The notes under the pieces were generated by a model, which had not been told where the DNA came from, ran no database searches, and saw only the letters and a program-made list of their open reading frames with translations. A stretch of DNA of 64,000 nucleotides from Olleya marilimosa CAM030 (lineage in GTDB: Bacteria; Bacteroidota; Bacteroidia; Flavobacteriales; Flavobacteriaceae): contig NZ_JADR01000008.1 of assembly GCF_000518485.1 (NCBI RefSeq), positions 157,527 through 221,526 on the forward strand, given 5' to 3'. Positions within the stretch are counted from its first letter, which is position 1, and each line of letters starts with the position of its first letter. This document shows, in pieces, positions 34,798 to 43,562 of the stretch. The position numbers and the translations under genes were made by a program.

Positions 34798-35254
34798 ATT
34801 TCATAAAAATAGAGCCCAAAAATCATCAAGAGCAGGTTTAATAAAAAGAGCTATTTTAATCCGTGAAAAAAAGTTGCTAAAGACATATTTTGATTTTTTG
34901 GATTGTCGTATTAGTAAAGGTGTACTTATTGTAAAAGGTATTTGTAAGCCGACGGAACAGTCGCCAGAATACCGATATACGTTAACTTACAATGCTGTCG
35001 CACCACCAAAGATTTTCGTTGATTCGCCACAAATTGATTATAATGACGAAATACATATGTTCCCATCAGATAACTCACTTTGTCTATATCATGCGAAGTC
35101 AGATGATTTAGTTTGGGATTCACGAAATCATAACCTCTACGATACTATTATCCCTTGGACACAAGAATGGTTTGTTTATTATGAACTATACAATATTACT
35201 GGTAAATGGGAACATCCGCATATAGATCATAGGCTAAACAAATTAGTAGAATAA
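34784..35254 (+). CDS. CBASS E2-like conjugating protein (type II short)
   Basis: A 156-residue stand-alone E2-like domain. The segment IHMFPSDNSLCLYHAKSD (about 87-104) has the E2 pattern of a His/Tyr strand and a catalytic Cys in SLCLYH. IIPWTQEWFVYYELYNITGKW (about 124-144) and HPHIDH match the C-terminal helices of prokaryotic E2s linked to CBASS. No E1 or JAB-peptidase gene is present, the arrangement of short type II systems, where an E2 acts on the CD-NTase C terminus. The start overlaps the CD-NTase gene, implying fixed stoichiometry. Confidence 0.82.
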   Translation: MAGSKFHKNRAQKSSRAGLIKRAILIREKKLLKTYFDFLDCRISKGVLIVKGICKPTEQSPEYRYTLTYNAVAPPKIFVDSPQIDYNDEIHMFPSDNSLCLYHAKSDDLVWDSRNHNLYDTIIPWTQEWFVYYELYNITGKWEHPHIDHRLNKLVE

Positions 35255-35282
35255 TTGCCATAAAAATTAAAGTATTAATACA

Positions 35283-36014
35283 ATGCAAGAAGTAACTTTT
35301 ATTAATCTTTCTAAAGCAAAATCTAAAGATTTAAACATTAATATCTTTGAAAATGCAAAACGGTTAAAATCTGATTCTTTAGTATTAGTAGATGTAAACA
35401 AATCATATAGCAGCGCAAGTTCTTTACTTATTTTGAGTTCCGAAGAAGTCATAAAAGCAATATTAGTATTATTGCATAGTCATGGTTACAGAGTGTATTT
35501 ACTGAAAGATGCTAAAGGATTTTTTAAAAATCACGAAATAAGACATTCACTTCAAATGCTTATTGAAACTGGAATGTCTCTGTTTGATACAATTGATAAA
35601 TGGGAAAATAGAGAAATCAAAAAGCAAATTCTTAACACGAAAAAGAAATGGCTTAACAATACTTTGCAATTTTTATCTGATGCCGCATTTGTATTATCAA
35701 ATGCTAGTACGGCAATTAATAGGATTGAGGGCATCAAAAAGTTCAACGATTTAAAAAACGCAGGTTTTTATGTAGATTATAGGAATGAAATTTTAATTCC
35801 ACAAAAAACTGTCAATAAGGAGGATTATAATTCGATTTTAGATACATCAAACCGACTGATTATATTTTATAAACAATTAAGAATTTTATTTCATCCTTCA
35901 ATCACAAAGCATATGTCAAATGATAAGATTGAAGAAATAAAAAATGGGTTACATACCTTCATAAATGAAGCTTTAAAAGACTTTTCTTTTAAGGAGATAA
36001 ATAAAATGAAGTAG
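35283..36014 (+). CDS. AbiV-like (HEPN-fold) abortive-infection protein in the CBASS operon
   Basis: A 243-residue soluble helical protein 29 bp after the E2 gene. The segment SYSSASSLLILSSEEVIKAIL (about 41-61, shown in part) and FFKNHEIRHSLQM (about 80-92) match the shape of AbiV/HEPN proteins: small-residue helix, EE-x2-K, then an F-x-NH element. AbiV proteins block phage development. A canonical HEPN R-x4-6-H is not evident, so RNase activity is uncertain. As the last gene of the operon it may be a second effector or regulator. An unrelated cargo gene is the alternative. Confidence 0.6.
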   Translation: MQEVTFINLSKAKSKDLNINIFENAKRLKSDSLVLVDVNKSYSSASSLLILSSEEVIKAILVLLHSHGYRVYLLKDAKGFFKNHEIRHSLQMLIETGMSLFDTIDKWENREIKKQILNTKKKWLNNTLQFLSDAAFVLSNASTAINRIEGIKKFNDLKNAGFYVDYRNEILIPQKTVNKEDYNSILDTSNRLIIFYKQLRILFHPSITKHMSNDKIEEIKNGLHTFINEALKDFSFKEINKMK

Positions 36015-36015
36015 T

Positions 36016-37134
36016 TTAAATATCAACATTCCCCCAAACCAAAGGATGCTCACTAGCAGCAACATTTCTATTAGAAACAGATTTGTAGATAGACCATTGC
36101 GGATGCTTTTCTGGCCACATCGCTTTGCGATTTAAACCACTATCTTTCATCTTATTGAATAAGGCTGGAGAGAACAGCATATAATCTTTCTGCTTAATGT
36201 TTACACCCATTCTGTAAGCACCTAATCTAAAGTAAGTGCCATCGTTTCCCTTATCAATATCCACTTCAAAAGAGAGATGTTTTGTAATATCTTTCAAGTC
36301 TGTGTCTTGAATTAAAGGCGATAAAGAATTACAATAAGATGGCGCGTTAAACGTACCTGCGATGATGACATTGGTTTTACCTTCAGCTATTAGTTTTTTA
36401 TAAACTTTAGCGATCTTCCAAACTTGTTTTTTTCGAATGCTATCCGATTGTTTTCTGTCCTTTGCAGGCTTATTTAAATAAGCATTTAATAGCCAAATGG
36501 TATCTTTTGATGGTGTGCTAATTTCATATTCAATCAAATTTTTGCCATCATAATTAATCGTTTGATTGATATTGTGAGTTCTAATAGCATTGAGATTATA
36601 GCCTTGTCTCAATGCTATTCCCATTTCTAAACTATCCATATCATTGCCTTGAATCACAAAAGAGTGTTCATAAGGTTTACAGTCAAATTCTGGTAGAATG
36701 AGTTGGTTAAAATCCTCAAAAGAAGCTCTATCCTCAATTTCTTGTAGCAGTAAAATATCTGGATTTACATTCGCAATAACTTGGGCTTTATGTTGTGTGG
36801 ACTTGGGATGAATAGGAACGGTTTGAAGTTTTATCCATCCATTCCAATCTGTAAGATTGCCAGCTTTGTTATCAATAGAATGGCTAAGACCTTTCATAAA
36901 TAGAAAACCTGCTTTTCGTCTCAAAACTGCATAAGGCCGCGGACTTGATTTTTCAAAACCAATTAAAAATGAGAGTTCTCTTATCCGATCTTGTTGATTT
37001 AATGATTTTGAGGGTTCGAGCATAAGTGCATCAAGCTCTGTTGTCCAATCAGGAATTAAATTTTCAATTGGTTTTTCTAACAGACTTCTGTCTCTGTGAA
37101 ATAAGTTCTGAACATTAAAAGTTGCAATTTTCAT
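36016..37134 (-). CDS. Endonuclease/exonuclease/phosphatase-fold protein with altered active site
   Basis: A 372-residue EEP-fold protein: FNVQNLF (about 5-11), ILLLQEIED (about 129-137, metal Glu), IIAGTFNAPSYC (about 262-273), KQKDYMLFSP (about 318-327) and ASEHPLVWG (about 360-368). In active EEP enzymes the third is GDFN and the last SDH; here they are GTFN and SEH. The GDFN Asp is normally catalytic, so activity may be lost or changed. The stop codon is one base from that of the AbiV-like gene (convergent). Next in the same direction is the DnaC-like gene. Confidence 0.75.
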   Translation of the reverse strand: MKIATFNVQNLFHRDRSLLEKPIENLIPDWTTELDALMLEPSKSLNQQDRIRELSFLIGFEKSSPRPYAVLRRKAGFLFMKGLSHSIDNKAGNLTDWNGWIKLQTVPIHPKSTQHKAQVIANVNPDILLLQEIEDRASFEDFNQLILPEFDCKPYEHSFVIQGNDMDSLEMGIALRQGYNLNAIRTHNINQTINYDGKNLIEYEISTPSKDTIWLLNAYLNKPAKDRKQSDSIRKKQVWKIAKVYKKLIAEGKTNVIIAGTFNAPSYCNSLSPLIQDTDLKDITKHLSFEVDIDKGNDGTYFRLGAYRMGVNIKQKDYMLFSPALFNKMKDSGLNRKAMWPEKHPQWSIYKSVSNRNVAASEHPLVWGNVDI

Positions 37135-37146
37135 GATTTCTAAATT

Positions 37147-37803
37147 TTATTTTCGTTTATCGCTAGTATCTTGGTCAAATGCTACAAGGTTGAATAATTC
37201 TCGCATTCTGCTTCGGACTCTATTGCCATACAAATCTTCCAATTCTTCAGCATTTAGGTTTGTAGTTCCGTGTGTTTTTATGTGATGGTTTATAAAAAGT
37301 TCGTGACGAGAAAGCAAGATTTCGCCCATGACATTACAATCCTTTCCGTAGTGTCTTCCAATAGGTTCAACACCTAAATCATCAAAACAGAAAAACTGTC
37401 TACAACCATAATCTTCAATAGTTTTGTAGCCAATATGATTGAAACCAAATACGATATTTCTAGAAGGAATTAGGATGTATGGTTTCTGCAACGGAACGAT
37501 ATTTTTTAGCAAAATCATCAAGCTTGTTTTGCCACAGCCAACGGGTCCAGAAAGTAAAATACCTTTATCTGGATCAATCTCATTTTTCTTGCAATTTTCT
37601 TTGTCTTTTATGAAATAATGACAGAGTTTTAAAATGATTGGACGATCTTCATCATAAATTTTAAAACCGTTACCGAAGAGCATTTTTCCTTTGACTTCTA
37701 GGTAGATTAAGATTTTTTCAAAATCGTACATCACTTCTTTGCCATCAAAAGTGCCAATGTCATACGTTTTGTGTTCTTCGACTATTTTACAAGGGTTGAC
37801 CAT
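37147..37803 (-). CDS. DnaC/IstB-like AAA+ ATPase (helicase loader type)
   Basis: A 218-residue ATPase. Walker A GPVGCGKTSL (about 88-97), Walker B FFCFDDLGVEP (about 137-147), sensor TTNLNAEELEDLYGNRVRSR (about 179-198), ending in a box VII arginine region. DnaC-like proteins load the replicative helicase. It overlaps the DnaD-like gene upstream by 17 bp, as expected of a two-gene replication-initiation unit on mobile elements. Confidence 0.83.
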   Translation of the reverse strand: MVNPCKIVEEHKTYDIGTFDGKEVMYDFEKILIYLEVKGKMLFGNGFKIYDEDRPIILKLCHYFIKDKENCKKNEIDPDKGILLSGPVGCGKTSLMILLKNIVPLQKPYILIPSRNIVFGFNHIGYKTIEDYGCRQFFCFDDLGVEPIGRHYGKDCNVMGEILLSRHELFINHHIKTHGTTNLNAEELEDLYGNRVRSRMRELFNLVAFDQDTSDKRK

Positions 37804-38434
37804 AATCTTTGTTTTTATTGGTTCTCAGATTGTCCTTTTTTTGAGGAACTGCATCTGCAGTTTCAAATTCATTGGCTTTTAGCATCCAATTACTCGCTGT
37901 AGCATGCCAATCTTCAATTTTTATTTTGCCACCAATTTTCCATCCGATGCCTTGATAGTGGTTGTAGAATTTCTTGGCTTCATTAGCAGGCCATTTTTTC
38001 TTTTTAAAAAAATCAATCACTTCAAATTCATTTTTTGGTAGCTTAGTTTTATTTATGTTTTCTATTTGTTTATTACTGTTTGTATTATGTATCAATGCTT
38101 GTTCAGTAGTTGTTTCAAACTCACTCACAGCTTGTTCAGAGGTTGTACCGAAATTGAACAACTTGATTTTACTGCCTTTATATGGATTGTGTGAAGGGAA
38201 ATATTTTAGATAATTCCATGAATCCATTTGTTTTAAACAGCGATGATAAGTTGCTGTCGAACCAATTTTTGAGAGTTCCATAACTTCTTGCCTATCTATG
38301 TAAAATTCTTCTCGAAATCGGTTTAAATTCCAAAACTGAAACAAAGCCATATACAAGCTGATATGAGTTGTGTTTAGCCTTTTGTCTGCATAGAATTTTT
38401 GAAATACAGCATTGAGATGTTTTATATAATTCAT
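37787..38434 (-). CDS. DnaD-like replication initiation protein
   Basis: A 215-residue protein. The first half is a winged-helix domain (RLNTTHISLYMALFQFWNLN, then REEFYIDRQEVMELSKIGSTA) used for DNA binding. A Thr/Asn/Gln-rich linker follows (about 100-130) and then a DnaD-type helical domain with FFKKKKWPANEAKKFYNHYQ (about 139-158) and IEDWHATASNWM. It overlaps the downstream DnaC-like gene. Probably an initiator/primosome protein for the element. Confidence 0.75.
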   Translation of the reverse strand: MNYIKHLNAVFQKFYADKRLNTTHISLYMALFQFWNLNRFREEFYIDRQEVMELSKIGSTATYHRCLKQMDSWNYLKYFPSHNPYKGSKIKLFNFGTTSEQAVSEFETTTEQALIHNTNSNKQIENINKTKLPKNEFEVIDFFKKKKWPANEAKKFYNHYQGIGWKIGGKIKIEDWHATASNWMLKANEFETADAVPQKKDNLRTNKNKDYGQPL

Positions 38435-38440
38435 ACATAT

Positions 38441-38722
38441 TTATTCCGTTTTATGATGCACACGGTTGTTGTCCATAACCTTTTGGATTTCTTCGGAATC
38501 ATAAAAAATAATTCCACCAACCTTTGTATAGGGTAGTGTGCCTTTAATTCGAAGATTTTGGAGAGTGCCAGGGCTAATTTGCAGTAAGTCCATGAGTTCT
38601 GAAGATTTTAGATATTTCTTCAGTTTACCTTGTGCTTGTTTACTTAACAGTTTTTTGATGTCGTCGAGCAATTCAAGTTTAAAATCTCTGAGATCATCTG
38701 TAGTAATAATTGTTGCTGGCAT
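38441..38722 (-). CDS. Helix-turn-helix (MerR/AlpA-like) DNA-binding protein, possible excisionase
   Basis: A 93-residue protein. N-terminal coiled helix (LRDFKLELLDDIKKLLSKQ) and a winged-helix DNA-binding domain: YLKSSELMDLLQISPGTLQN (about 37-56) then LPYTKVGGIIFYDSEEIQK (about 62-80). Bacteroidetes ICEs use such small HTH proteins as excision factors or regulators. It starts a leftward unit with the DnaD- and DnaC-like genes, with a 6-bp gap. Confidence 0.8.
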   Translation of the reverse strand: MPATIITTDDLRDFKLELLDDIKKLLSKQAQGKLKKYLKSSELMDLLQISPGTLQNLRIKGTLPYTKVGGIIFYDSEEIQKVMDNNRVHHKTE

Positions 38723-39002
38723 AGTAGAACTATTTTTAGAAAAGAACTACCATTTTTCTTTCAACTAAAATGATAGTCCTTGACCTGATTTGACTTTCGT
38801 TCTACAAATTTGAATAGTATTGATGGATTTTAATCACAAGTACGACCAGAGTACGGTCAAATTTTAACATTATTAAATTTGATGCTATTTGGTACGTTTT
38901 GGGGTTGTAATAAGTGAATTTTAGATTTAAAAAAGAATATAATTGTAACAAAATTATGAAAGCAGGAGGTCAACCGTATGTGGTTAAAAAAAGGAAGATA
39001 TT

Positions 39003-39830
39003 TTATTCTTCTGCGCTATCCATTTGTAGGAGTAAACCATTGGATAAATCATCCAAAAATTTGGTTCTGCTTATTTTTCGAGATTTGATTTCAGAAAATA
39101 TTTTGTAGAAATCCCCAAGGTCAAATTGTAATACTTTTTGTAACGCAATTGCTATTTCTTTTATGTCGACGTTTCCATTATTTATTACGCGATTATAATA
39201 AAGTGCATAGATTAATTCTGTCAATGCAGATTTAGAAGATGTCCATTTTAGATTTGTATTATTTACGTAATTGGTTGAATTTCTATTTTTGATTTTATCA
39301 AGCCTTAATTTTAGGTAATTCATAAAAAGCTTGTAGGCTTTAATCTTACCTAAAAGCATATCACGTGGCGTACTAAAATCAGGATCTTGAAAATAGAATT
39401 TTGATGATGAGATTGAAAAACGGTCTAAATGGCCTCTTGTGTAATATTGCTTATCAAAGTGATGGAGTTTAGCTTCAACATATTGGTTGAAATCAATATT
39501 GTATAAATAGAACCGATTAAGCTTTCGAAGTTTTTTCTTTAAAGCTTTTTCTTGGTCTTGAACATTTGATTTTGGAAACTGAAGTTCAAAAGAACGTATT
39601 TCGGTATAATAGATAAGTTGAATTAAAGAGGTTTGTTTTTGATGTTTGAAGAATTCTACTTCCTTTGGAACTGAAACAAAATCCGTTTTAATAATAGCTT
39701 TTTTAAAATCATTTAAAGTGTTGCGAGATAGAATTATGATTTGTCTGGACGTGTCAAGGATGGATAAAGAACTTTGTTCGATTTTTTCAAGTTCCTTAGT
39801 GTAGATAGTATTGCTTAAAGTAAAATCCAT
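39003..39830 (-). CDS. rteC: RteC-like regulator of ICE excision/transfer
   Basis: A 275-residue protein of the RteC type: IYYTEIRSFELQFPKSNVQD (about 73-92), then YYTRGHLDRFSISSSKFYFQ (about 131-150), ending with RDMLLGKIKAYKLFMNYL. In CTnDOT, RteC activates excision genes. It lies upstream of the HTH/replication unit with a 280-bp gap that holds GTACG repeats and is the likely promoter region. Confidence 0.78.
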   Translation of the reverse strand: MDFTLSNTIYTKELEKIEQSSLSILDTSRQIIILSRNTLNDFKKAIIKTDFVSVPKEVEFFKHQKQTSLIQLIYYTEIRSFELQFPKSNVQDQEKALKKKLRKLNRFYLYNIDFNQYVEAKLHHFDKQYYTRGHLDRFSISSSKFYFQDPDFSTPRDMLLGKIKAYKLFMNYLKLRLDKIKNRNSTNYVNNTNLKWTSSKSALTELIYALYYNRVINNGNVDIKEIAIALQKVLQFDLGDFYKIFSEIKSRKISRTKFLDDLSNGLLLQMDSAEE

Positions 39831-40022
39831 TACAAAAGTTTAGTTATACACGCGGTGCCCAATAGATTATCTATTGACTTTTAATAGTATTTGGTAGATT
39901 TTAGGTTAGTTTAATAAAGATGGTTAGAAATACATAAATGAAGGACAATAAACTGTGTAAATTTTGCGTATTTGCTATGTGAATTTTATACACAATTCAT
40001 AAATGCTATTGAGATTAGTTTA

Positions 40023-40937
40023 TTAATTCACTTTATCAATAAGTTCTTGTCTGCTCGAACAGTTTGATTTGTTAAAGATGTTAGAAGCGTGCTTTCTAAC
40101 TGTACCATAGGATATAAACATATTTTCAGCTATTTTTTTATAACTGTAGCCTTCTATTATCTGAAGTACAATTTCATTTTCTCTATTTGTAAGACCGTAT
40201 AGGTCTGCAATATCTTGATCTAATTTGTAGGTGTTCTTTAATCGATATAAATAGCTATTTACTTCCATTATAGTAACGAAAAAAAATGATGACGTCATTA
40301 TGGAATGCGTTATGGGCTGAAAATCGCCGAAATAAGTTAATGCAGGAAGCATAACTAAAGAGAAAATTGAACTTAAACCTAGATTCGTTTGAATTTTAAA
40401 ATAGCGGTCTCTTTTAGTTTTCTTTTTAATCACTAGAAAGAAATATACAATAAAAACTATGGAAAGTATAGTAGGGAAAATTAGAAATAGACTTCTAGCG
40501 AAATCTAGAGAGCCTGTATAGTAATAGGGGATTATAAAAAGTAATGCAAAACAAAGAGAAAGAATGATAATTAAGTTCTTTATTTTGAAAAATGTATTTG
40601 GTGTTTTAATATTAAATTCTTTATATAAATACCAAACTAGATAGATGCACATTACAATTGAAATTGAATAAGTTATTATGTATTGAAGGAATCTAGGACC
40701 AGGAAAGTTATCGTCTGGTAATAAACCATTCAAAAGATTATATAGTAGAAAAATAATAGCTAAAATTAGATATCGATACTTAGATTTAATGTTTTGACGC
40801 TTACCAAATCCAATATTAAAAAGCTGAAAAATTATGATTATGCTAATAACTATGCACAAGAAAAGCACCACCCAATGCATAGAAGAAGCGTAGGTGTATT
40901 CTGGGACAAATCGATATTTTTGAATTAAGTAAAACAT
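40023..40937 (-). CDS. Membrane-bound LuxR-type regulator
   Basis: A 304-residue protein with about seven membrane helices in residues 20-235, then a LuxR HTH: LTNRENEIVLQIIEGYSYKK (about 248-267) and NMFISYGTVRKHASNIFNK (about 271-289). It should sense a membrane or extracellular signal and bind DNA directly. The PLP enzyme gene starts divergently 92 bp away, a plausible target. Confidence 0.85.
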   Translation of the reverse strand: MFYLIQKYRFVPEYTYASSMHWVVLFLCIVISIIIIFQLFNIGFGKRQNIKSKYRYLILAIIFLLYNLLNGLLPDDNFPGPRFLQYIITYSISIVMCIYLVWYLYKEFNIKTPNTFFKIKNLIIILSLCFALLFIIPYYYTGSLDFARSLFLIFPTILSIVFIVYFFLVIKKKTKRDRYFKIQTNLGLSSIFSLVMLPALTYFGDFQPITHSIMTSSFFFVTIMEVNSYLYRLKNTYKLDQDIADLYGLTNRENEIVLQIIEGYSYKKIAENMFISYGTVRKHASNIFNKSNCSSRQELIDKVN

Positions 40938-41029
40938 ATAACCACATGTACAACAATATTTTAACTTAAAATTCCGAGAGTACTAAATATAACTTATCTT
41001 AGTGTGAATCAAAAATTATAAAGCGTAAA

Positions 41030-42010
41030 ATGCTGAATAACAAGTATAAACTAGGTCTTTTCCCTACGGCTTTGGAGAGAATGGATAACTTATCCAAAGT
41101 CTATCCAAACTATAATTTGTATATCAAAAGAGATGATAACTCAGGTTTAGCATCTGGCGGAAACAAAGTAAGAAAGCTTCAGTTTTTTATTTATGAAGCT
41201 TTAAGTAACGGATGTGATACGATTATTACAGCTGGAGCCCAACAATCTAATCATTGCCGACAAACAGCAGCAGCTTGTGCTAAAGCAGGACTAGAATGCC
41301 ATCTACTGTTAGGTGGTAAGAAGCCTAAAAATTACAATGGTAATTTATTGCTTTCTCATTTATTAGGAGCTAAAATTCATTTTACTGGAGATAATAGAAA
41401 AGGGGAAGATATAATTAAATTAAAGCAAGATTTAGAAATACAGAAAAGAAATGTTTACGAAATTCCTTATGGTGGATCTAATTTACTTGGAGCTTACGGC
41501 TTTGTAGATGCTGTTAAAGAATTGAAGGAACAACTTTTAGAAAATAACTTGAAAATCGATTACATTTTCTTTGCATCAAGTTCTGGCGGAACACAAGCTG
41601 GGCTTAAACTTGGTATAGATTTATACGATCTTGATATAAAACTAATGCCAATTAGTATAGATAAAATTGGTTTAGGAGATAAAACACTAGACGATGCTGT
41701 TTTAGAGATACTGCATCAAGGTCAAAAAGAATTGAGTATTCAAAAAACGTACTCAATTAAAGATGCAACACTTATTAGAGATTATGATAAACCTGGTTAT
41801 GGAGTAATTACTGAAAACGAAAAGATGGCCATAAAGCAATTGGCTCAAAGTGAGGGTATATTGTTAGACCCTGTTTATTCTGGTAGAGCTTTTTACGGGA
41901 TGATAGATCATCTTAAAAATAATAAGATAGAAAAAAACTCTAATGTGCTCTTTTGGCATACAGGTGGCTTACCGGCAAATTTTTATTATTCCGAAGAACT
42001 TTTAAAATAA
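41030..42010 (+). CDS. D-cysteine desulfhydrase / ACC deaminase-like PLP enzyme
   Basis: A 326-residue fold type II PLP enzyme. IKRDDNSGLASGGNKVRKLQ (about 33-52) contains the PLP-binding Lys in SGGNKVRK. GAQQSNHCRQTAAAC (about 71-85), SSSGGTQAGLKLG (about 181-193, phosphate-binding) and VLFWHTGGLPANF near the end are family motifs. DcyD and ACC deaminase share these; DcyD is favoured by the short form. It would break down D-cysteine or ACC. It is ICE cargo between the LuxR gene and the integrase. Confidence 0.82.
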   Translation: MLNNKYKLGLFPTALERMDNLSKVYPNYNLYIKRDDNSGLASGGNKVRKLQFFIYEALSNGCDTIITAGAQQSNHCRQTAAACAKAGLECHLLLGGKKPKNYNGNLLLSHLLGAKIHFTGDNRKGEDIIKLKQDLEIQKRNVYEIPYGGSNLLGAYGFVDAVKELKEQLLENNLKIDYIFFASSSGGTQAGLKLGIDLYDLDIKLMPISIDKIGLGDKTLDDAVLEILHQGQKELSIQKTYSIKDATLIRDYDKPGYGVITENEKMAIKQLAQSEGILLDPVYSGRAFYGMIDHLKNNKIEKNSNVLFWHTGGLPANFYYSEELLK

Positions 42011-42011
42011 C

Positions 42012-43343
42012 TTAAAAGTTGATTACTTCCTCTAAAGCATCATCAGCTTCTTCATGGATAAAGTTAGCTTGATAGATTAAAGTCGTTTTTAAATCGCTAT
42101 GTCTGTATAGTTTTTGAAGCATTCTAGGATGAATCTTATTACCAGCGATATTTCCAAAACTATGTCGAGCAATGTGGTTAGAAAGGTTCTTGTCTATTTC
42201 ACAGATGCCACCAATTCGCTTTAAATATTTATTAAGCAGTTTAGTCGCGTTTCTAGTTTTTCTAAACACATCTTCAGTATCAGATTCATTTACGTCTTTT
42301 AGAAATGGGAAGATAAACCCATTGTTAGCTTCTTTTTCTTGTTTGTAATATTTTAATATTGCTTCTGCCTTCTCAGACACTTTAAGACTTAACGGCTTTT
42401 CATTCTTATTCATTACATAGAACAAACGTCCATCCTTAAAGTCTGACCATTTTAATTTTATTGCATCTGAAATTCGTATTCCAGCAAAATAAAAAGCAAA
42501 TAGCCATACGTTTTGAGTGTGGAAAATTGAGGTGTTAGGTTCTAATTCTAGAAGTTCAATCTGCTCTACCTCAGTTACTATCAAACCTATTTTATGACTA
42601 GAGCCAATCCGGATTTTTTCTTTTTCACCACCGAACGGATAAAATTTGGAATCGACTATACCATCTTTAATAGCCTTATTAAAAAGTGTACGGATAAAAA
42701 TGAGTTGATTAGTTATAGTACGTGTTTTTTGTTCAAGATAGACTGCACAGAAATCTTTATACTTATCCAAGAAAGATTCGTTAATATCTTGGAATTTCAA
42801 GGATTTATTCTTTTTAAAGTGTTCAACAGAATCCATGAAAGTATGCTCACCTTTTCGCCCTTTGCTAACTCTAATCTTTCTACGGGTCTTAATTCCGCGA
42901 ATAACCAGCTCTTTTTCTTGAGAGTCATTATGGTTTAAAAATTCTTCTAAGTTGTATAAAATTGATAATTCAGATTTTGCAACTGAAAATACATCACGTT
43001 CATATTTGCTTTTGATTCTGTCTGAGGCAACATGGAAAAATGATATAGAGCCACCAGCACCTTTCAATTTTAACTTGACTTGCTTTGGTGTTATTTTGTC
43101 TTTAGAGTCATAGTAAACGTCATTTGCTTCAGTAAGTTTTTTTAGAAGATAGTTATTAAGTTTCTTGGCGTTTGGGTGCGTTTTTTTTACTCTTCCTATA
43201 TCTTTATCCCAATCTTTTTCTAGTACATACTGTCCAAGCCATTTATAATTTGTCTTATAATTTTCACTAATACGAATTGCAAGTGGGATAGTTTTATCTT
43301 TGCGAATCATATTTTTCCGAAGTACTATTTTAATAATCGCCAT
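42012..43343 (-). CDS. int: Tyrosine recombinase (ICE integrase)
   Basis: A 443-residue integrase of the Bacteroidetes type. N-terminal arm-binding domain (IPLAIRISENYKTNYKWLGQ), SAM-like core-binding domain (SLKFQDINESFLDKYKDF) and catalytic domain with FAGIRISDAIKLKW (Arg, about 290), HIARHSFGN (HxxR, about 392-400) and LYRHSDLKTTLIY (His and nucleophile Tyr, about 412-424). I start at ATG 43343; a GTG two codons earlier (43349) is possible. It lies 170 bp from the tRNA fragment that it presumably uses as att site. Confidence 0.92.
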   Translation of the reverse strand: MAIIKIVLRKNMIRKDKTIPLAIRISENYKTNYKWLGQYVLEKDWDKDIGRVKKTHPNAKKLNNYLLKKLTEANDVYYDSKDKITPKQVKLKLKGAGGSISFFHVASDRIKSKYERDVFSVAKSELSILYNLEEFLNHNDSQEKELVIRGIKTRRKIRVSKGRKGEHTFMDSVEHFKKNKSLKFQDINESFLDKYKDFCAVYLEQKTRTITNQLIFIRTLFNKAIKDGIVDSKFYPFGGEKEKIRIGSSHKIGLIVTEVEQIELLELEPNTSIFHTQNVWLFAFYFAGIRISDAIKLKWSDFKDGRLFYVMNKNEKPLSLKVSEKAEAILKYYKQEKEANNGFIFPFLKDVNESDTEDVFRKTRNATKLLNKYLKRIGGICEIDKNLSNHIARHSFGNIAGNKIHPRMLQKLYRHSDLKTTLIYQANFIHEEADDALEEVINF

Positions 43344-43513
43344 AATCACTTAACTTAGAATATAAAGATAATCATTTTTAAAATAATCAGTACAGAATAA
43401 GTACAGAATAATTTGATTTTAATTGTATTTAAATGATTTTATTTAAAATGTATAGTATTGATTATCATAGGTTTTACTAGATTACGAGCTGTTTAGTGCT
43501 TTGGCACCTTTAA

Positions 43514-43559
43514 GCTCATAACCCGAAGGTCACTGGTTCGAGTCCAGTTCCCGCTACTA
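43514..43559 (+). tRNA. 3' fragment of tRNA-Met (CAT anticodon): ICE attachment site
   Basis: The fragment runs from the anticodon loop (GCTCATAACCCGAAGGTC) through a complete T arm (ACTGG-TTCGAGT-CCAGT) to the acceptor 3' strand TCCCGCT and ACTA. The matching 5' acceptor (AGCGGGA) and D arm are absent upstream; only weak similarity is seen (43480-43513). So this is not an intact tRNA but the copy left at one end when an element integrates into the 3' half of a tRNA gene. Confidence 0.85.
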
Positions 43560-43562
43560 AGT

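Larger units (their letters stand above)
1..43559. mobile_element. Integrative and conjugative element, right-hand part (left end outside window)
   Basis: The segment carries a full set of Bacteroidetes ICE functions: a tyrosine integrase beside a tRNA 3' fragment, RteC, a relaxase-like protein, a VirD4-like coupling protein, TraE-F-G-I-J-K-M-N, a ParB-like protein, SSB and a DnaC-like loader. The right boundary is the tRNA fragment at 43514-43559. I found no second copy of that fragment to the left, so the left end and intact tRNA are inferred to lie upstream of position 1. Whether the lipid genes at 1-7005 belong to the element is likely but not proven. Confidence 0.8.

Noticed and set aside
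38914..39108. Plus-strand 64-codon frame beside rteC
   Set aside because: Half of it overlaps the rteC coding end antisense and it lacks any family signal.
42012..43343. The ICE integrase as the enzyme moving the cassette-like array
   Set aside because: It has the arm-binding and core layout of Bacteroidetes ICE integrases and sits at a tRNA att site; nothing indicates the extra helix of IntI proteins or action on folded single strands.
43440..43559. Intact tRNA gene next to the integrase
   Set aside because: The T arm and anticodon loop are present but the 5' acceptor strand and a proper D arm are not; only the 3' fragment can be supported.
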